Of a stretch of 64,000 nt of DNA, positions 1 to 11,255 are shown piece after piece. Position 1 is the first letter of the stretch. Every line of letters begins with the position of its first letter. The stretch comes from Strobilurus pachycystidiatus (Eukaryota > Basidiomycota > Agaricomycetes > Agaricales > Physalacriaceae). The notes beneath the pieces are model-generated. The model saw only the letters and a program-made list of their open reading frames with translations. It did not search any database and was not told the DNA's origin. The translations under genes and the position numbers were made by a program. The stretch lies in NCBI GenBank assembly GCA_019915135.1, contig JAHLMK010000021.1, forward strand, positions 372,001 to 436,000. Direction: 5' to 3'.

Positions 1-394
1 AGTCGTAAGTTGAAAGCTCTGAATTCCTTGTGGCGTTCTGATGAGCACTCTTTGCAGCTCGTGGAAGAAGTCGGCGGAACAATCGAATGGGCAAAGAACA
101 AACTCGATGCGTTTCCCAAGGCGAAGAGAGACCTCGGCCCTCTCCTTGACGCGCTTGGGGCGCCGCTGACACAGATCGTGGGAGGCGTGGCGATGCTCCT
201 CGCGGGCGTGCTTAACCTCGTGGGGAACCTCCTCAACGGACTTGGCCTCGGTAATTTGTTGAAAGCTGTGGTTGAGGGTTTGGTGGGTCATTTTGCTTAT
301 TGACCGAGGGGGGGAGAAGTTGACGTGTTTTCTCTGTTAGGGCCTCGATAAGATCTATGGGAGTCTTGGGTTCGGGAAGATGTTCAGCTTTTGA
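1..394 (+). CDS. DUF6987/LEA-like protein, copy 1 (5' truncated by window edge)
   Basis: Only the C-terminal part of the gene lies in the window. Visible exons are 1-4, 58-282 and 341-394, separated by introns 5-57 (GTAAGT..GCAG) and 283-340. The 225-nt middle exon and the 54-nt last exon have exactly the lengths and phases of the two neighbouring paralogues, which fixes the splicing. The protein reads from EEVGGTIEWAKNKLD into a Leu/Gly/Val-rich hydrophobic stretch (TQIVGGVAMLLAGVLNLVG) and ends KMFSF. I recognise the family only as a fungal DUF6987/LEA-domain-like protein; the biochemical role is unknown. The hydrophobic tail suggests membrane or lipid contact, which is inference. It converges on copy 2 with about 275 bp between them. 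Confidence 0.75.
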
Positions 395-669
395 TTCTGT
401 ACCTCCGCTCGAAGCCTCGAGACAGTCAAAAATGTATCCATATCCGTCGTGTTGTATATGTAGTGGAGTTGACAATGAGCTTGACACGGTTGCCAACTGT
501 CATTTAGCTTGGGTCCCACAACTAGTCAATATCCATCCGATTCCATCGTTTGAAGACATGGTCACGGTGTACATATTCAAAAGTCCCGACACTTTGTTTC
601 ACTTGATACACAGATACACTATACAGGCAGAGATATTGCTACATTGTTCATAGGAAGAATTTCTCGTGT

Positions 670-1538
670 TTAATAGGTGAATATACTCCCCAGCCCAAGA
701 CTTCCGTAGATTTTGTCGAGGCCCTAATGACGCGTCAGACTGTTTGTTCGTTCCAGAAAATTCTGTGGTACTCACCAGCGCTGTGACAAGGCCCTTCAAG
801 AGTCCACCTAATCCCAGACCGTTCAACAGGTTACCCACAAGGTTCAGCACGCCTGCGAGAAGGAGTCCGACGCCTCCAACAATTTGAGTCAGCGGTTGCG
901 ACATCGCGTCGAGGAGAGGGCCCAAGTCCTTCTTTGCCTTGGGGAACGCATCAAGCTTGTTCTTCGCCCACTCGATCGTACCGCCGACTTCTTCGACGAG
1001 CTAGGATGGAAAATCAACATCGGGGTATGGACTATGACACAATGTACATACCACGCGAAGAGCCTCCGCTAGTCTCTGCTCATGCGGCGTTGCCTTATGA
1101 GACTTCACATGACGGGTAGCCTTCTTGCTCAACCTCTTGTCGGGATCGGCGCCGCGTATGGCACCGTGGGTCTCGTTCAAGATTTGCTCGGCCTGTTCCA
1201 ACAGAGGCTTCACTTGCTTGACGAGTTCGTCTTCGTTGCGCTCCTCGTCCGGGCGCGCAAACATTGCGTCGATGTGCTATGGAGCGAGTCAGAGAAAGAG
1301 GATGAGGAAAGGGCGATCAACTAACCTGCCGAATCATCTTGGTCAATGGTACCACCCGTTCGTTGGCTTCCTCGATGATAGAGCTGAGGCGGTCGGCCAG
1401 CTCATCGTCAACCTTCTGCTTTTCTGGATCCTGGGCACCTTCGGTCGAAGTAGCGTCGGTATCACCGAACGCACTTTGCATGAAGCCGCGATCGGGGGCC
1501 ATTTGAGGCGCGTCTCCAACAACATTGGCTTGTGACAT
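670..1538 (-). CDS. DUF6987/LEA-like protein, copy 2 (inverted, complete)
   Basis: Complete 238-residue model with four exons on the minus strand: 1326-1538, 1052-1276, 776-1000 and 670-723. All introns are GT..AG, about 50 bp long and phase 0. The N-terminal 70 residues are polar and end RVVPLTKMIRQ. Exon 2 carries HIDAMFARPDEERNEDEL and the GADPDKRLS motif, and exon 3 the hydrophobic LLLAGVLNLVGNLLNGLGLG block. The second and third exons are both exactly 225 nt, as in copy 3. The first ATG of the ORF is the only sensible start. Function is unknown; the LEA-like label rests on recall of the family, not on a search. Divergent from copy 3 across 850 bp. Confidence 0.85.
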
Positions 1539-2388
1539 GATGGGTTTTTGTTTTAGAGCAAGTTTGAAGGGTTTAGGAAGGGTGTGTTTGAGGGTAGTAA
1601 ACCTAGAGACGTACGGCTATAAGTAGGTAGTCAAGCCCACCGTGCGCTGGATGACAATAGTATGACGGTACAGTTGCCAGTGATGCAAAGTGGCGGTGGA
1701 GCGGTGCGGGAAACTGGTGGACGTGCTCTTTGGAGAAATGTATGGTCATCATTCCCAACTTAGAGGTCGTTATGTATACTGTAGCAACGAGTGGCCCAAG
1801 ACTCCAACAGGCACAGTCGAGGCACTCGTGGTTCAAGGATTTCAAATCCGATGGTGGTTCCTGCCAAGATCAACTGTGTCACAGTCGGTGCGTGCGACTT
1901 TTGCGCTGCAGTGCCGCTGAGTGCCGCCACTGTGCCGCCCCTCCGGCGAAGTCACGACTGTCACGATCGCAACCTATACGGTATTATTACGTTGACCGAC
2001 GACCGTTGAGACAGTCCTATCCTCAGTTCTTCATAGCTGCTTATTATCTGGACGACATTTTGACTCCTTGTTGAACGCGAACGAGCACAGATCTCTGTCT
2101 GATCTCTGCGTCATCCGACCGTCATGTTTCCTCTCACTGGAATGCTATATCCGCCTTCAAATGCCTCTGTACTCCAAACGAGGCCATATGCACAGCCGGC
2201 ATACACTCCGTTTCGTCATAGTACTCCAACCTCTACCGAATCTCTCTGAGCCCGCCACTTAAGTATCGACGCTCTCTTGATAAACCTCCATCCCCACCAA
2301 TCACACATCAATATCTACTAGCGAACCGGCGCAGTCACACTACGACACCCCAGCTACAATATCTTACCAAGAACCCACACAAGGAAAT
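1539..2388. other. Divergent intergenic region between paralogue copies 2 and 3
   Basis: 850 bp separate the two divergent start codons, so this holds both promoters. Short ORFs on both strands have no recognisable protein character. No repeat or transposon ends were seen. Confidence 0.5.
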
Positions 2389-3313
2389 ATGTCTCAACAC
2401 TCCAATACTGCTCCTGCCATTCCTCCCACCGGTACCGGACGCGGCGCAGGACACATCGACGTTCCTCAACCCCAGTTCGATCGGTCCGAGAGCGATCTGG
2501 CGAGCCATGGTCGTCCAGACGCAAAGTCAGACCTGGCGAGTCAGAAACAGACTGAGGAAGAAAAGAAGAAGACCGACAACGAGTTGGCGGAGCGCCTTAG
2601 TGCGCTGATTGAGGATGCGAATTCGAGAGTTGTACCCTTGACCAAGATGATTCGCCAGGTGAGTTTTCGCTACCGTCCATGGGTATACGATCTAAACGAT
2701 ATGCAGCACATCGAAGCGATGTTCGCCCGCCCCGAAGATGAGCGGAACGAAGACGAACTCGTGCAGCAAGTCAAACCTCTCCTGCAGCAGGCTGAGCAAA
2801 TCCTGAACGAGACACACGGCTCCATCCGTGGCGCTGACCCCGATAAGCGACTCAGCAACCGTGCTCAGCGTCACCAGAAGGACCATATTGCAACCCCACA
2901 GGAGCAACGGCTTGCGGAAGCGCTCAGAGTGGTGCGTCGGATAGCTTCCAAGTTCTCATGATGTGTCTGATCATTGTTGTAGCTGATTGAAGAAGTCGGC
3001 GGCACGATCGAGTGGGCCAAGAACAAACTCGACTCGTTCCCGAAAGCCAAGAGGGACTTGGGTCCCCTTCTCGACGCTATGGCTCAGCCGCTGACACAAA
3101 TCGTTGGCGGCGTTGGCATGCTCCTTGCCGGCGTCCTCAACCTTGTCGGCAACCTTTTGAACGGCCTGGGTCTCGGCGGGTTGTTGAAGGGCCTTGTAGG
3201 CTCCTTGGTATGTGTTTGTTCATCTCCTCAAGGCTTAGCGGCTGATGTAGCTATACTAGGGCCTTGACAAAATCTACGGAAGTCTCGGACTGGGGAAGCT
3301 TTTCAGCTACTAA
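2389..3313 (+). CDS. DUF6987/LEA-like protein, copy 3 (complete)
   Basis: Complete 257-residue model: exons 2389-2658, 2707-2931, 2983-3207 and 3260-3313, all introns GT..AG and phase 0. The N-terminus is longer than in copy 2 (90 against 71 codons) and carries a short repeated motif with acidic Ser (DLASHGRPDAKSDLASQ). From RVVPLTKMIRQ onward it aligns almost residue for residue with copy 2, including FARP(E/D)(D/E)ERNEDELV, GADPDKRLS, GGTIEWAKNKLD and the Leu/Gly-rich hydrophobic segment. The last 18 codons (GLDKIYGSLG...) sit alone on a 54-nt exon, as in copies 1 and 2. Function unknown; possibly stress-related by analogy with LEA-type proteins. Confidence 0.87.
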
Positions 3314-3973
3314 GATTCCGTGAGTCGCTCGTACGATAGGCGTCCATGGACTATAAACGATCCAATATCACCCATGTAATACTACTTGTATCGATACTTA
3401 CTACCACCAAGTTATGAAAATTGTATCATTGTCTGAAACCGCCACCACTATCATGCCCCCAATTCTAGTCCGAACTCGATGACCGGTGACTTGCTCGTCA
3501 GCAAGCTTTCTCGGCGCCATTCAGTAAGAGTTGCATGGGTGAGGCAGCCATAATACCAGGAATAGAGGGTGTGAACCCAGCGAATTGAATCTCGTCAGCG
3601 AGTTAAATCTCGTGCGGCTTTCTTTTCTCGGGTAATGTCATCACTGAATGAGAAGACCATCAAGGATGCTCATCCAATCACGACAGAGGGGATACAAGAG
3701 ATTGGGTCAGATGCGGTAGGACACTGGTAGGACAGGCACGACGCAAGCGGCTAACTATAGAGAATTGCTCAAAGTGAACAGCGCGTCGTTGCCTAGCAAC
3801 TTCTTTCTGCCACTGTACCACTCGGATGAGAGGCGTAAGATATTCGACAACATTACAGCTGAACACCATTCTCAGGAAGAGTTCCTTGTGAAGAGCGCTT
3901 GTTTAAAGAGTACAGATACATAATTCCATTATTGAGATGATGCTACACTAAGCACGGGTATTGCGCCACTTTC
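3314..3973. other. Intergenic, nothing recognised
   Basis: 660 bp between the tail-to-tail paralogue copy 3 and the Gly-rich gene. Only short shadow ORFs; no RNA gene or repeat was seen. Confidence 0.5.
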
Positions 3974-4701
3974 CTACATATCAGTACCGCCAGGCGCCCT
4001 ACCACCGAGGTGCTTATGTTGCGGGTGGGCTCCATGACCGACAGCTCGCTCTCTCCTGCTCAGCGCTTCCTGCTCCAGACGCTCCGCTTGCGCCAACTCG
4101 GCGGATTGCACTTTCAGCGCGTTCGCCTCCCTGATATCGAGAGTTAGCTGTCGACTCTACGGCGACATGTAATGAGGACTGACCTTTCCTTCTGCATACC
4201 CTTGGCCTTCAAAGACTCGCTGCCAAGAGCAGAGCCGAGAGCAGACTCGATCTTGCCGGTAGTGCTGTGACCGCTGCCGCCGCTACGCGTTGTGCTGGCG
4301 GGAGCTACTCCCGAGTGGTCATAGCCACTTTGGCCCATGCCGGGCTCGTTATGGTGTCCGATACCAGTACCGCCGCCCGTGCGACCCATGCCCGGACCAG
4401 CACCAGCCGAGCCCATGCCAGTACCAGTCGAACCCATGTTGTTCATACCGGAGCCCGTCATACCAGCGCCGTATTCACCGCCGTGTGCACCGTGAGGGGC
4501 CTGGGATGTCGGTGCCCCCATGCCACTTCCGTAGTTCTGGTCGTAGTTGCCAGTGGCGTTGTGGCCGTAACCGGGCTCGGAGGAAAGGCCGGTGCCGTGG
4601 GTTTCACGCTCAGCGCGCTTCTGCATGTGGAGGTGAGTGATTATACAAAAAAAATGTATTGAAGAGCGTACGGTGTTATCCTTGTGTCCAAAAAGAGGCA
4701 T
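3974..4701 (-). CDS. Conserved basidiomycete Gly-rich small protein (MPLFGHKD type)
   Basis: 207-residue model with exons 4672-4701, 4184-4620 and 3974-4130. The 30-nt first exon encodes MPLFGHKDNT. Exon 2 is a Gly/Met/Ser-rich tract (repeats of the type GSGMNNMGSTGTGMG) ending in STTGKIESALGSALGS, where a conserved amphipathic segment begins. Exon 3 encodes a charged Ala/Glu-rich helix (SAELAQAERLEQEALSRRERAV) and ends HLGGRAPGGTDM. The organisation (short conserved head, variable Gly tract, conserved helical tail) is familiar from agaric hypothetical proteins, but I know no function. It could bind membranes or DNA through the helix; that is speculation. The start is fixed by the conserved MPLFGHKD head. 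Confidence 0.8.
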
Positions 4702-5061
4702 GTTGAATAAGTTGTTGAGTTTGGTTGATTGGTTGATTGAATGTGAGTAGTGAGTGAATTGAGAAAATAGAGAGGTGCAACTGATCCTTATAAGCACCCA
4801 AGACGGCGCGCATGACGTGGGCGGTAGGTCATCTACCCCGCAATTGCGCCCCATGGACCGCATTGAAATAATCGGTGACTCATCATTCCCAAACACGTCC
4901 ATGACGCGCAGTCTTGTGGCCGTCCGCTCCAATGCCCCCATGATGGACTGTGGGTTCAACACTGCGACCATCACTGCGACGGCTCCAAACTGCTCCAAGG
5001 CGGAAATAGGTTGGGAATATCAATAATAAAAATAGTAAATGGTTGAATAATACTCTGTCAT
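4702..5061. other. Promoter region of the Gly-rich gene and 3' region of FMT
   Basis: 360 bp. On the minus strand a TATA-like element (TATAAG, about 4784-4792) lies roughly 85 bp upstream of the Gly-rich gene's ATG at 4701. No ORF of interest. Confidence 0.35.
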
Positions 5062-6486
5062 TCATGCGAAAGTGTACGCATTGGTGTCAACGAACCCCAT
5101 GCCACGAACACCATTCCACCAGTCTCCGGCACCCATCAGCTTCTTTCCATCGGATTTGAGGTTCGGCACGGAAAGCACCGTGCCACCAGCACAGACAACC
5201 TGCAACGTCTTCGCTGGCCCATGTTTCGCTGGCTTATCGAGGATTGCTCTGCCGGGTTCATCTACAACTGGAGTCCAATCCGACACAGTCACGTCGTGCA
5301 ACTGCACAGTACTGTCATACGTGGTCCGCGCCGTAAGCGGTCGCTGGAATGACAGACGCTGAGGACGGCGAGGAGAGAAAGTAAAAGAGACGGTACCTGG
5401 TGAGCTATAGCTCGATGTCGCCTGACAATGTCCTCTGCCGTCATGGTGCGGAAGTCGACGAGTGAATCTTCGAAAGTAATAGGTGGTGCACGAGTGATCC
5501 CCTCAGTCTGTTCCACTAGTGTTTCCTGGTCGAGGGAAGATCGTTAGAGGTGTTGGGATCGCAAAAGTTTAGTCGCTGTAACAACCTTTCCGGCCTGTAC
5601 GTCTCGTAGAGTTTGGACAAGTAATTTTCCACCTTGCAGGGCAAGAGATTCTCTGAGATCTAGATACGTTACGTTTGGAGGCATCGCCTAGTAGCTTGAT
5701 TAGAGGGAATGAGTTGAAAGTAAGGTGACTCTTACAATTTTACGGTAGCCCAAGACGTGACCTGAGTCAATGCCCTCCTTCCGCTTCGACATAGTGGTGA
5801 TGGAGACTCCCGTCTCACTATCACCATTCAATATCGCGTGCTGAATAGGTGCAGGACCTCTGTATTTCGGTAGCAGTGACGCGTGGACGTTGAGCCTTCG
5901 AAGAGGATTGGGAAAGAGGTTGATCATTGTGTCCGTGAAGATACGCCCGAACGAAGCTGTGATGAGAAGGTGACTCGAAACATCAGACTCTCCATGGTGG
6001 GAGAAGGGAGAAGGCAGCTATGCGGGAATTAGCCGAGTTTGCAGAATGCTATTACCAGGAAACGTGCCTCCCAATCCTTGAATTTCTTCTTTCCTTTCGG
6101 TATGGAGTATACAGGAGCGTTCAACGACTGTCCGAGCAATTTTAACGGTGCTAATGAGGTGTTTAATCGTGAAAGTTCGAAAGTGTCTACGCACTCACAA
6201 ATAGACGAAATTGCTCCGCGTCGGCCGATGTGTTCATCCGGATAAGTTGCAATGTCCAGCGACTCGTATAAGTCTAGTTGCAAGGTCATGTCGCTTGGAG
6301 ACTCGCGGTGCAAATCTACCTACCGTCGGCGCCATGCAACTCTTGGAACACTGTGCAAGAGAATTCGTCACGTCCGCAGAAGAGAATCTTGAACTTTTTC
6401 TGCGCCCCCGAGGAGGTGGTGAGTGGTCGAAACCCTCTTATTTGTCGCGTCCAAGCCGCATTTCGAACAGCACTGAGAACCGTCAT
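5062..6486 (-). CDS. FMT1: Methionyl-tRNA formyltransferase, mitochondrial
   Basis: 375-residue model with seven exons: 6324-6486, 6199-6273, 6056-6150, 5736-6017, 5586-5687, 5397-5525 and 5062-5343. The enzyme formylates initiator Met-tRNA using 10-formyl-THF for mitochondrial translation. The start at 6486 gives an Arg-rich presequence without acidic residues (MTVLSAVRNAAWTRQIRGF), as expected for mitochondrial import, then the Rossmann strand FKILFCGRDEFS. The family signature NVHASLLPKYRGPAPIQ is near residues 154-168, with the catalytic Asn154 and His156, and the GIDSG motif brings the catalytic Asp near 195. DEHIGRRG and FKDWE are also conserved. The C-terminal domain is present but less conserved. 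Length is typical of the family. Confidence 0.93.
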
Positions 6487-7011
6487 GAAGGTAAGTGGCT
6501 GGCCCGGATGGGTCCGAGGGCCTGGGCCGTACACGTGGAACGCACATGATGTGTCAATGGTGACAATCGCGCCGCGTTTTCCAAGCCACCTTGGAATTCG
6601 GCTGTTCCCACTGTTCGCAAAAAGACCACACACCGTGGCCCCGGCCCGTAATAAGACGAGTACGTATGACCCACGCATCTCTATTCTTTGGTTATCGGGC
6701 ACCCAACTCCCGGTTGGAGCTTGGCCTTCCATTGAATTCAGATCTAGAGTCGCTGAATTAGATTAGATGCTCTTGGTGGATGAAATTTACTCCCCAGGTC
6801 TGCTGCCACTTTTCTCGAGCTCAAAGACTGCAGGCCTGGAACCCCACTACAGTTCCGCGCCGACGCTGTGAGGGCCGCGTTAAGGCTCGCAACACCAACC
6901 ATGCGACTGTGGCTATTAAACTTCTGATTGCCGTCGGAAGGTGCTCTCACCGCTATACTACTAAATATTACTCATATTATAGTGTACGCGCTCGCTCGGC
7001 CGGCCACGAGT
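6487..7011. other. Intergenic, nothing convincing
   Basis: 525 bp upstream of FMT. Overlapping ORFs on both strands lack protein character. Contains the FMT promoter. Confidence 0.45.
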
Positions 7012-7592
7012 TCAGCTCGACATGGGGTGACACCATTTTGACACCAGCGTGGCTCCCTTACAAGGACAGCCCTTCTTCGCCTCCTGGTCCGAAATGAAGC
7101 TCCAAATGTTACAATCACGGCCCCTCGGAGTCTCGCCTATACTTGGCATCTGTAAGGTGAAGCTAGATTTCTTCATATATAAAAGCGCGCTTCTAAAGCT
7201 ATTACCTTGAGAAAGGCTAGAGATCCAGTCGCCGCATCGCTCAAGTGGCGTACGGAGACCTGCTGGAAGCAACTGGCCCTGTCATTCAAGTCAATGGGCT
7301 TGGCCCTTTTGATTTTTCTGAAGAAGGCGTGGATACCACGATAGATGGAAACCTCTGGCACGCATTCTCTAGGCATGTTTTTACGCGGTCCTCTTTTTAT
7401 TATTAAATGCCCATCAGGTGTACTGATGGATCGATCCATGCTCTGTTTAGCCGCAATAGAGTCTTGAAGGCTCAAATCCTCTACTCCTAACGCCTTCTCC
7501 GAGCTCCCCAGATCCGCCTTATCTGGCCACAGTACCTGGATAACCATCGGCGGATCTGGGCCTCGAGCTCTTGAGCTAACGCGTTCGTCCAT
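7012..7592 (-). CDS. Doubtful two-exon hypothetical protein
   Basis: A possible 174-residue protein from exons 7206-7592 and 7012-7149. The intron has good ends (GTAATAG..TTACAG) and the frame continues cleanly across it to a stop. The product is basic in the middle (AFFRKIKRAKPIDLND) and ends with a Cys-containing segment (KKGCPCKGATLVSKWC). I recognise no domain. It could equally be a chance ORF: it has no family support and the start ATG is arbitrary. It is divergent from the F-box gene, with about 210 bp between them. Confidence 0.3.
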
Positions 7593-7804
7593 TCACAGTA
7601 CCGGCGTTCCGTCTTCATGTACGTATTTAATTCAGTTGCGTGTGTGTATGAGCTCGCTGATGAAGAGGATAAAGATACCGCGCTGTCGGAGTCACAATGC
7701 GTTGTATCTCCTTCCGAAATTTCAATTATCAGTAAATTTAATGCTGCTGATGCACCATTTATTCACAGACGTTCAATGACATCGAGGAAGACTTCCGTAA
7801 ACTC

Positions 7805-8762
7805 ATGTCCTCTCCGTCTTTCCCGATCCAGGACCTGCCTGTAGAGCTGGAACGGGAGATCTTCGAGACCGCTGCCAGGTTGCGTCCCACCAGTGCTCTG
7901 GATCTCGTTTTGGTTGCTCGCCGGGTCAACGACTGGTACGTGCCGGACATAAACACAAGTGGACTCAGTTCCGGATGCTCATGATGTCCCTTGATATTGT
8001 AGGATCCAGCCAGTGTTGTACGAGCTGGTAACATTGGGACGCGAAGATTCCGACTTGTTTCTTCGGACTGTGAAGATCAAGCCGCCTCAGTTCTTCTCCA
8101 CTCACGTCAAGACTCTTTGCCTGACGATATCCGTCCAGCCGCTGGTCGCGGCCCAGATCTTGGCCGTGTGTACAGGCGTGAAGAGCCTTGCTATCTGGGT
8201 GGATTTCTGGTCGTACCACATTCCCGTGGCACCGTTAATTCGATCCCTCACCCTCAGGCGGCTTTCGCTCCCAGTGAAAGGTTTCCGCGAGTTATCCGAA
8301 GACATTTCATGCCGCGCGACGCTCTTCCCAAATCTGGTTCACCTAGACCTTATATATTGGGTGGATGACGACCAAAGGCCTCCTCCGGATCTCCTGGCAT
8401 TGCCGTGTCTTTCCTACCTCGGATTGGCCGGCAACTTCGCTATTGACAAGGAGCGATTGCTTTCGCTGTCATCGCACTGTCCGTCGCTACAGATCATGGT
8501 TGTTTTCGTGGATGAAGGCTTCGAACATGTGCCTACAGAGGACCCGAGGATCATCTTCCTGACTTATCCTAACATCGTCCTTGATTGGGAAGCATCCCTT
8601 CGAGGCCGCGAGTCGACATGGGATACTGCGCAGCAAGTTGTAGATGACAGATTGAGGGAGATAGCTTCATCGCCGATGGGTACGGTTGCATTGAATTCTG
8701 ACATATCCAGTGCCTCCCAACTGATAACACGTCGAACAGATCGTCAACGTCTGTGGGTATGA
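7805..8762 (+). CDS. F-box domain protein
   Basis: Two-exon model, 7805-7935 and 8003-8762, giving 296 residues. An F-box-like N-terminus is visible at about residues 8-45 (QDLPVELEREIFETAAR, then LVARRVNDW), followed by the WIQPVLYE segment typical of agaric F-box proteins at the exon junction. The rest contains irregular Leu-rich segments (LIRSLTLRRLSLP, PNLVHLDLIYW, PCLSYLGLAGN) like those of substrate-binding LRR regions. The expected role is SCF ubiquitin-ligase substrate adaptor (established for the fold; the substrate is unknown). An optional in-frame 60-bp intron at 8680-8739 has GT..AG ends, so the last residues are uncertain. Large, fast-evolving families of such genes are usual in Agaricomycetes. 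Confidence 0.75.
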
Positions 8763-9394
8763 GGCCCGACGATCGATATAAGAAACGACTGTTATGGTAC
8801 GTAACTCGAGTCCCCACTAGTCAACATCGCTCACTACGGACCATAGATATACATACCCTCGCTTTGCTACTAGTTGCTATCATGCTGTCGAATATACATA
8901 CCTCTCTCCTGCCGTCATTGTTACCGACGGTATCTTGCTCGGATCGGCTCAAGGATGCTCCACCATGCCGCCTTTACGCCTTGGAGATATGAGGACGTTC
9001 CGACAGCATCAGGCACGTATACTGTATACATTAGACGTTTGATTTGAACAGCCATCACGACAATCATGATAAATACGAGGTACAGCCGAAACGGAATGGT
9101 CGACGCGACGGGTGACTTGGTTCTCAACCTCTTTCGGGATTGAAATTGTGGGCATTTACCTGCATTTATCCGACGCCTTGAGCTAGTACCTGAGATGAAG
9201 ACGATAACACACTCCACACTTCCAGCATAGTGCGAACCTGGAGAAACGGAGATCATGCATTGTATGTGCAATACTGATTTTATATAGATTGACACCTCCT
9301 CATTGTCGAGATTGTAAGATCGATTTCGCTTCCCTGCTGTACCTCGCTAAAGTGACAAGGCCCTCGGAATAATAAGCAGAGATTCTACTATTAT
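8763..9394. other. Intergenic, no convincing gene
   Basis: 632 bp. A minus-strand ORF (8921-9295) includes a hydrophobic patch (LYLVFIMIVVMAV) but has no family resemblance and no good splice continuation. Confidence 0.4.
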
Positions 9395-10882
9395 TCACCA
9401 GCCCAACCTCGCGGCTGACCAACCCATCCACCCGCCGGTCCGGTCCAACTTGGCCACGATCCTTTCCCCACGGTCCAGCCTTGCGATGGCTGTCATGTCT
9501 TCGTGATCGAGGAGGGGAAGCTATGGGTTCCATCAGTCATTGAATTCTCAGATAGAACGCAGAAGACCTATGCGCAGGTTCTCTTTCTGTCAGGCTGGAT
9601 TAGAACTCTTCGTTATGGACACGATACCACGCGTTTGATGCCAACCCAAGATTACTTGGGTCGCAGATGTGCCGTGCTTGGCGGAGATGGCCAGCAGTGT
9701 CGAATCGTTCCTGATGGCATCCCCGCTTCCTGAAATTCATCAGTTGTGCGAAATTGAGAGCGGACGCGATGACGGACCGGTCGCAGAGTACGCTTCAGTC
9801 ACGATGCCTTTTTGCCGATGGAAGTCTACAAGATCATTCTGCGCCAAGAACGGATGCAATCTGAGGGGCAGAGTGAGCATTCAGATCTAGTACTGACTAG
9901 TTGTTCGTGGTAATTCATGATGCATACGTACTCAACCTGGTTCACGGCCGGAACTATGTTTGCCGTCTGCAAGAGTTCATTCAGACTATGCGATCAGATA
10001 TGAGTCGGATAAGCTGGAAACATGGAGTAGCGAAAACCCGACGTCTTGATGGAGAAGTTGCTCACGCCAATGCTCTTCGCTTACCTGTGGCCAGTATCTT
10101 CTCCATCTCTGCGTACGACTCATTGAACGTCGGAGATTCTACCGTCTTCAAAATTCCGTCCGTACTGAAAGGTAGATTGCCGTCTAGAAGCACTTCATTT
10201 GCGACTGGGTGGGTGAAATGAGGACGTTGAGGACTTTACCTTCGAGGTAGACCGTTTGCGGAGCATGCATGAGATACTGAAGGCGCGATGGCAGCTCAGT
10301 CAACACATCTCACAGAGAACACGATCCATACTAGGTCGACGTAATCCAAGCCTAGATTATTCAGACTTTCATTGAATGACTCGGCTACCATGTGCTTATG
10401 ATAGAACCCAAACAAGGATTGTATTCAGCCTCTGACACTCGCCTTGTCGACTTTGAGTAGAAGACGCACGGAGGTTTGGTGGTGACGAAGAAGCATTCGC
10501 GAGGAAGACCCGACTCCCGAATGATCTCACCGACTTCCTGCTCAGTTCCTTCAATTTGAGATGCATTGATTCTAGATGCAACTTGTAACTCGGCTCTGAA
10601 AAGACTCACTATACATGTGCGAGGTATCGATGTGGCGGTATCCGGACTGAGAAAGGTCGAGACGCGTCTTCATGTACTGACCCATATGCGACACGGACCT
10701 CGATGGCGGTCTTCAACATGGCGTTGCACTTCTTCTTGAATTCGGGGTCTCTGCGGTCAAGACCCGCACCATGACCTATCACATATGCCCATGATGGCGG
10801 TCAGATGGGACTTGGAAACATGATTCTCATCCCCACCGTAACATGGAATCTGGATACCGTTGTTGAGATGGAAATAAGGCAT
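9395..10882 (-). pseudogene. Aldo-keto reductase, decayed
   Basis: Minus-strand conceptual splicing from ATG 10882 recovers an almost full-length aldo-keto reductase: MPYFHLNNGIQIP, SGYRHIDTSHMY, EQEVGEIIRESGLPRE, FFVTTK, LGLDYVDL, YLMHAPQTVY, SIGVSNFSIKT, NIVPAVNQVE, LHPFLAQNDLV, KGIVTEAYSATG, ILGWHQTRGIVSI and a C-terminal GWMGW. The catalytic Asp, Tyr, Lys and His equivalents are all still readable. The frame is broken in at least three places: no legal splice joins VTTKPP to HMVAESF (about 10390-10460), one base is missing before SIGVSN (about 10070), and a TGA (9590-9592) stands where the family has Arg after SSNPE/A. A further phase problem follows at about 9540. The short introns are retained, so this is an old gene decayed in place, not a processed copy. 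Confidence 0.78.
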
Positions 10883-11255
10883 GCGTGTTGGGGCGTCCAA
10901 TGACTTATACCAGGATTCCTGATGCTTTTTATCTCCACCATTCTCCTACGCTCCCGGAATATAGAACTTTACAAATCAAAATCAAAATCGTACTGCGTCA
11001 TCACAGACGTGAGAAGAGCACATCCTCGGGGTTACTCTCCTGTACCAGAATGCGTGAGGAGCAAGAAGACAGTCGTTTGGGTTGTGGGGCCTCACAAACG
11101 GAAAGAATAGTTACATACAGTGGGAAGACGCGGCAAATACAAAACCAAAGCAAAGATACGCGAGCAAAGCAGATGCGAGACAGATATACATAGATCTGAG
11201 AGATATATCAGCGACTGATTAGAGCAGAGTCAGAGAAACACGCACCGAAAGAGAT
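10883..11255. other. Intergenic
   Basis: 373 bp between the reductase pseudogene start and the 3' end of the coiled-coil gene. AT- and purine-rich; nothing recognised. Confidence 0.45.
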
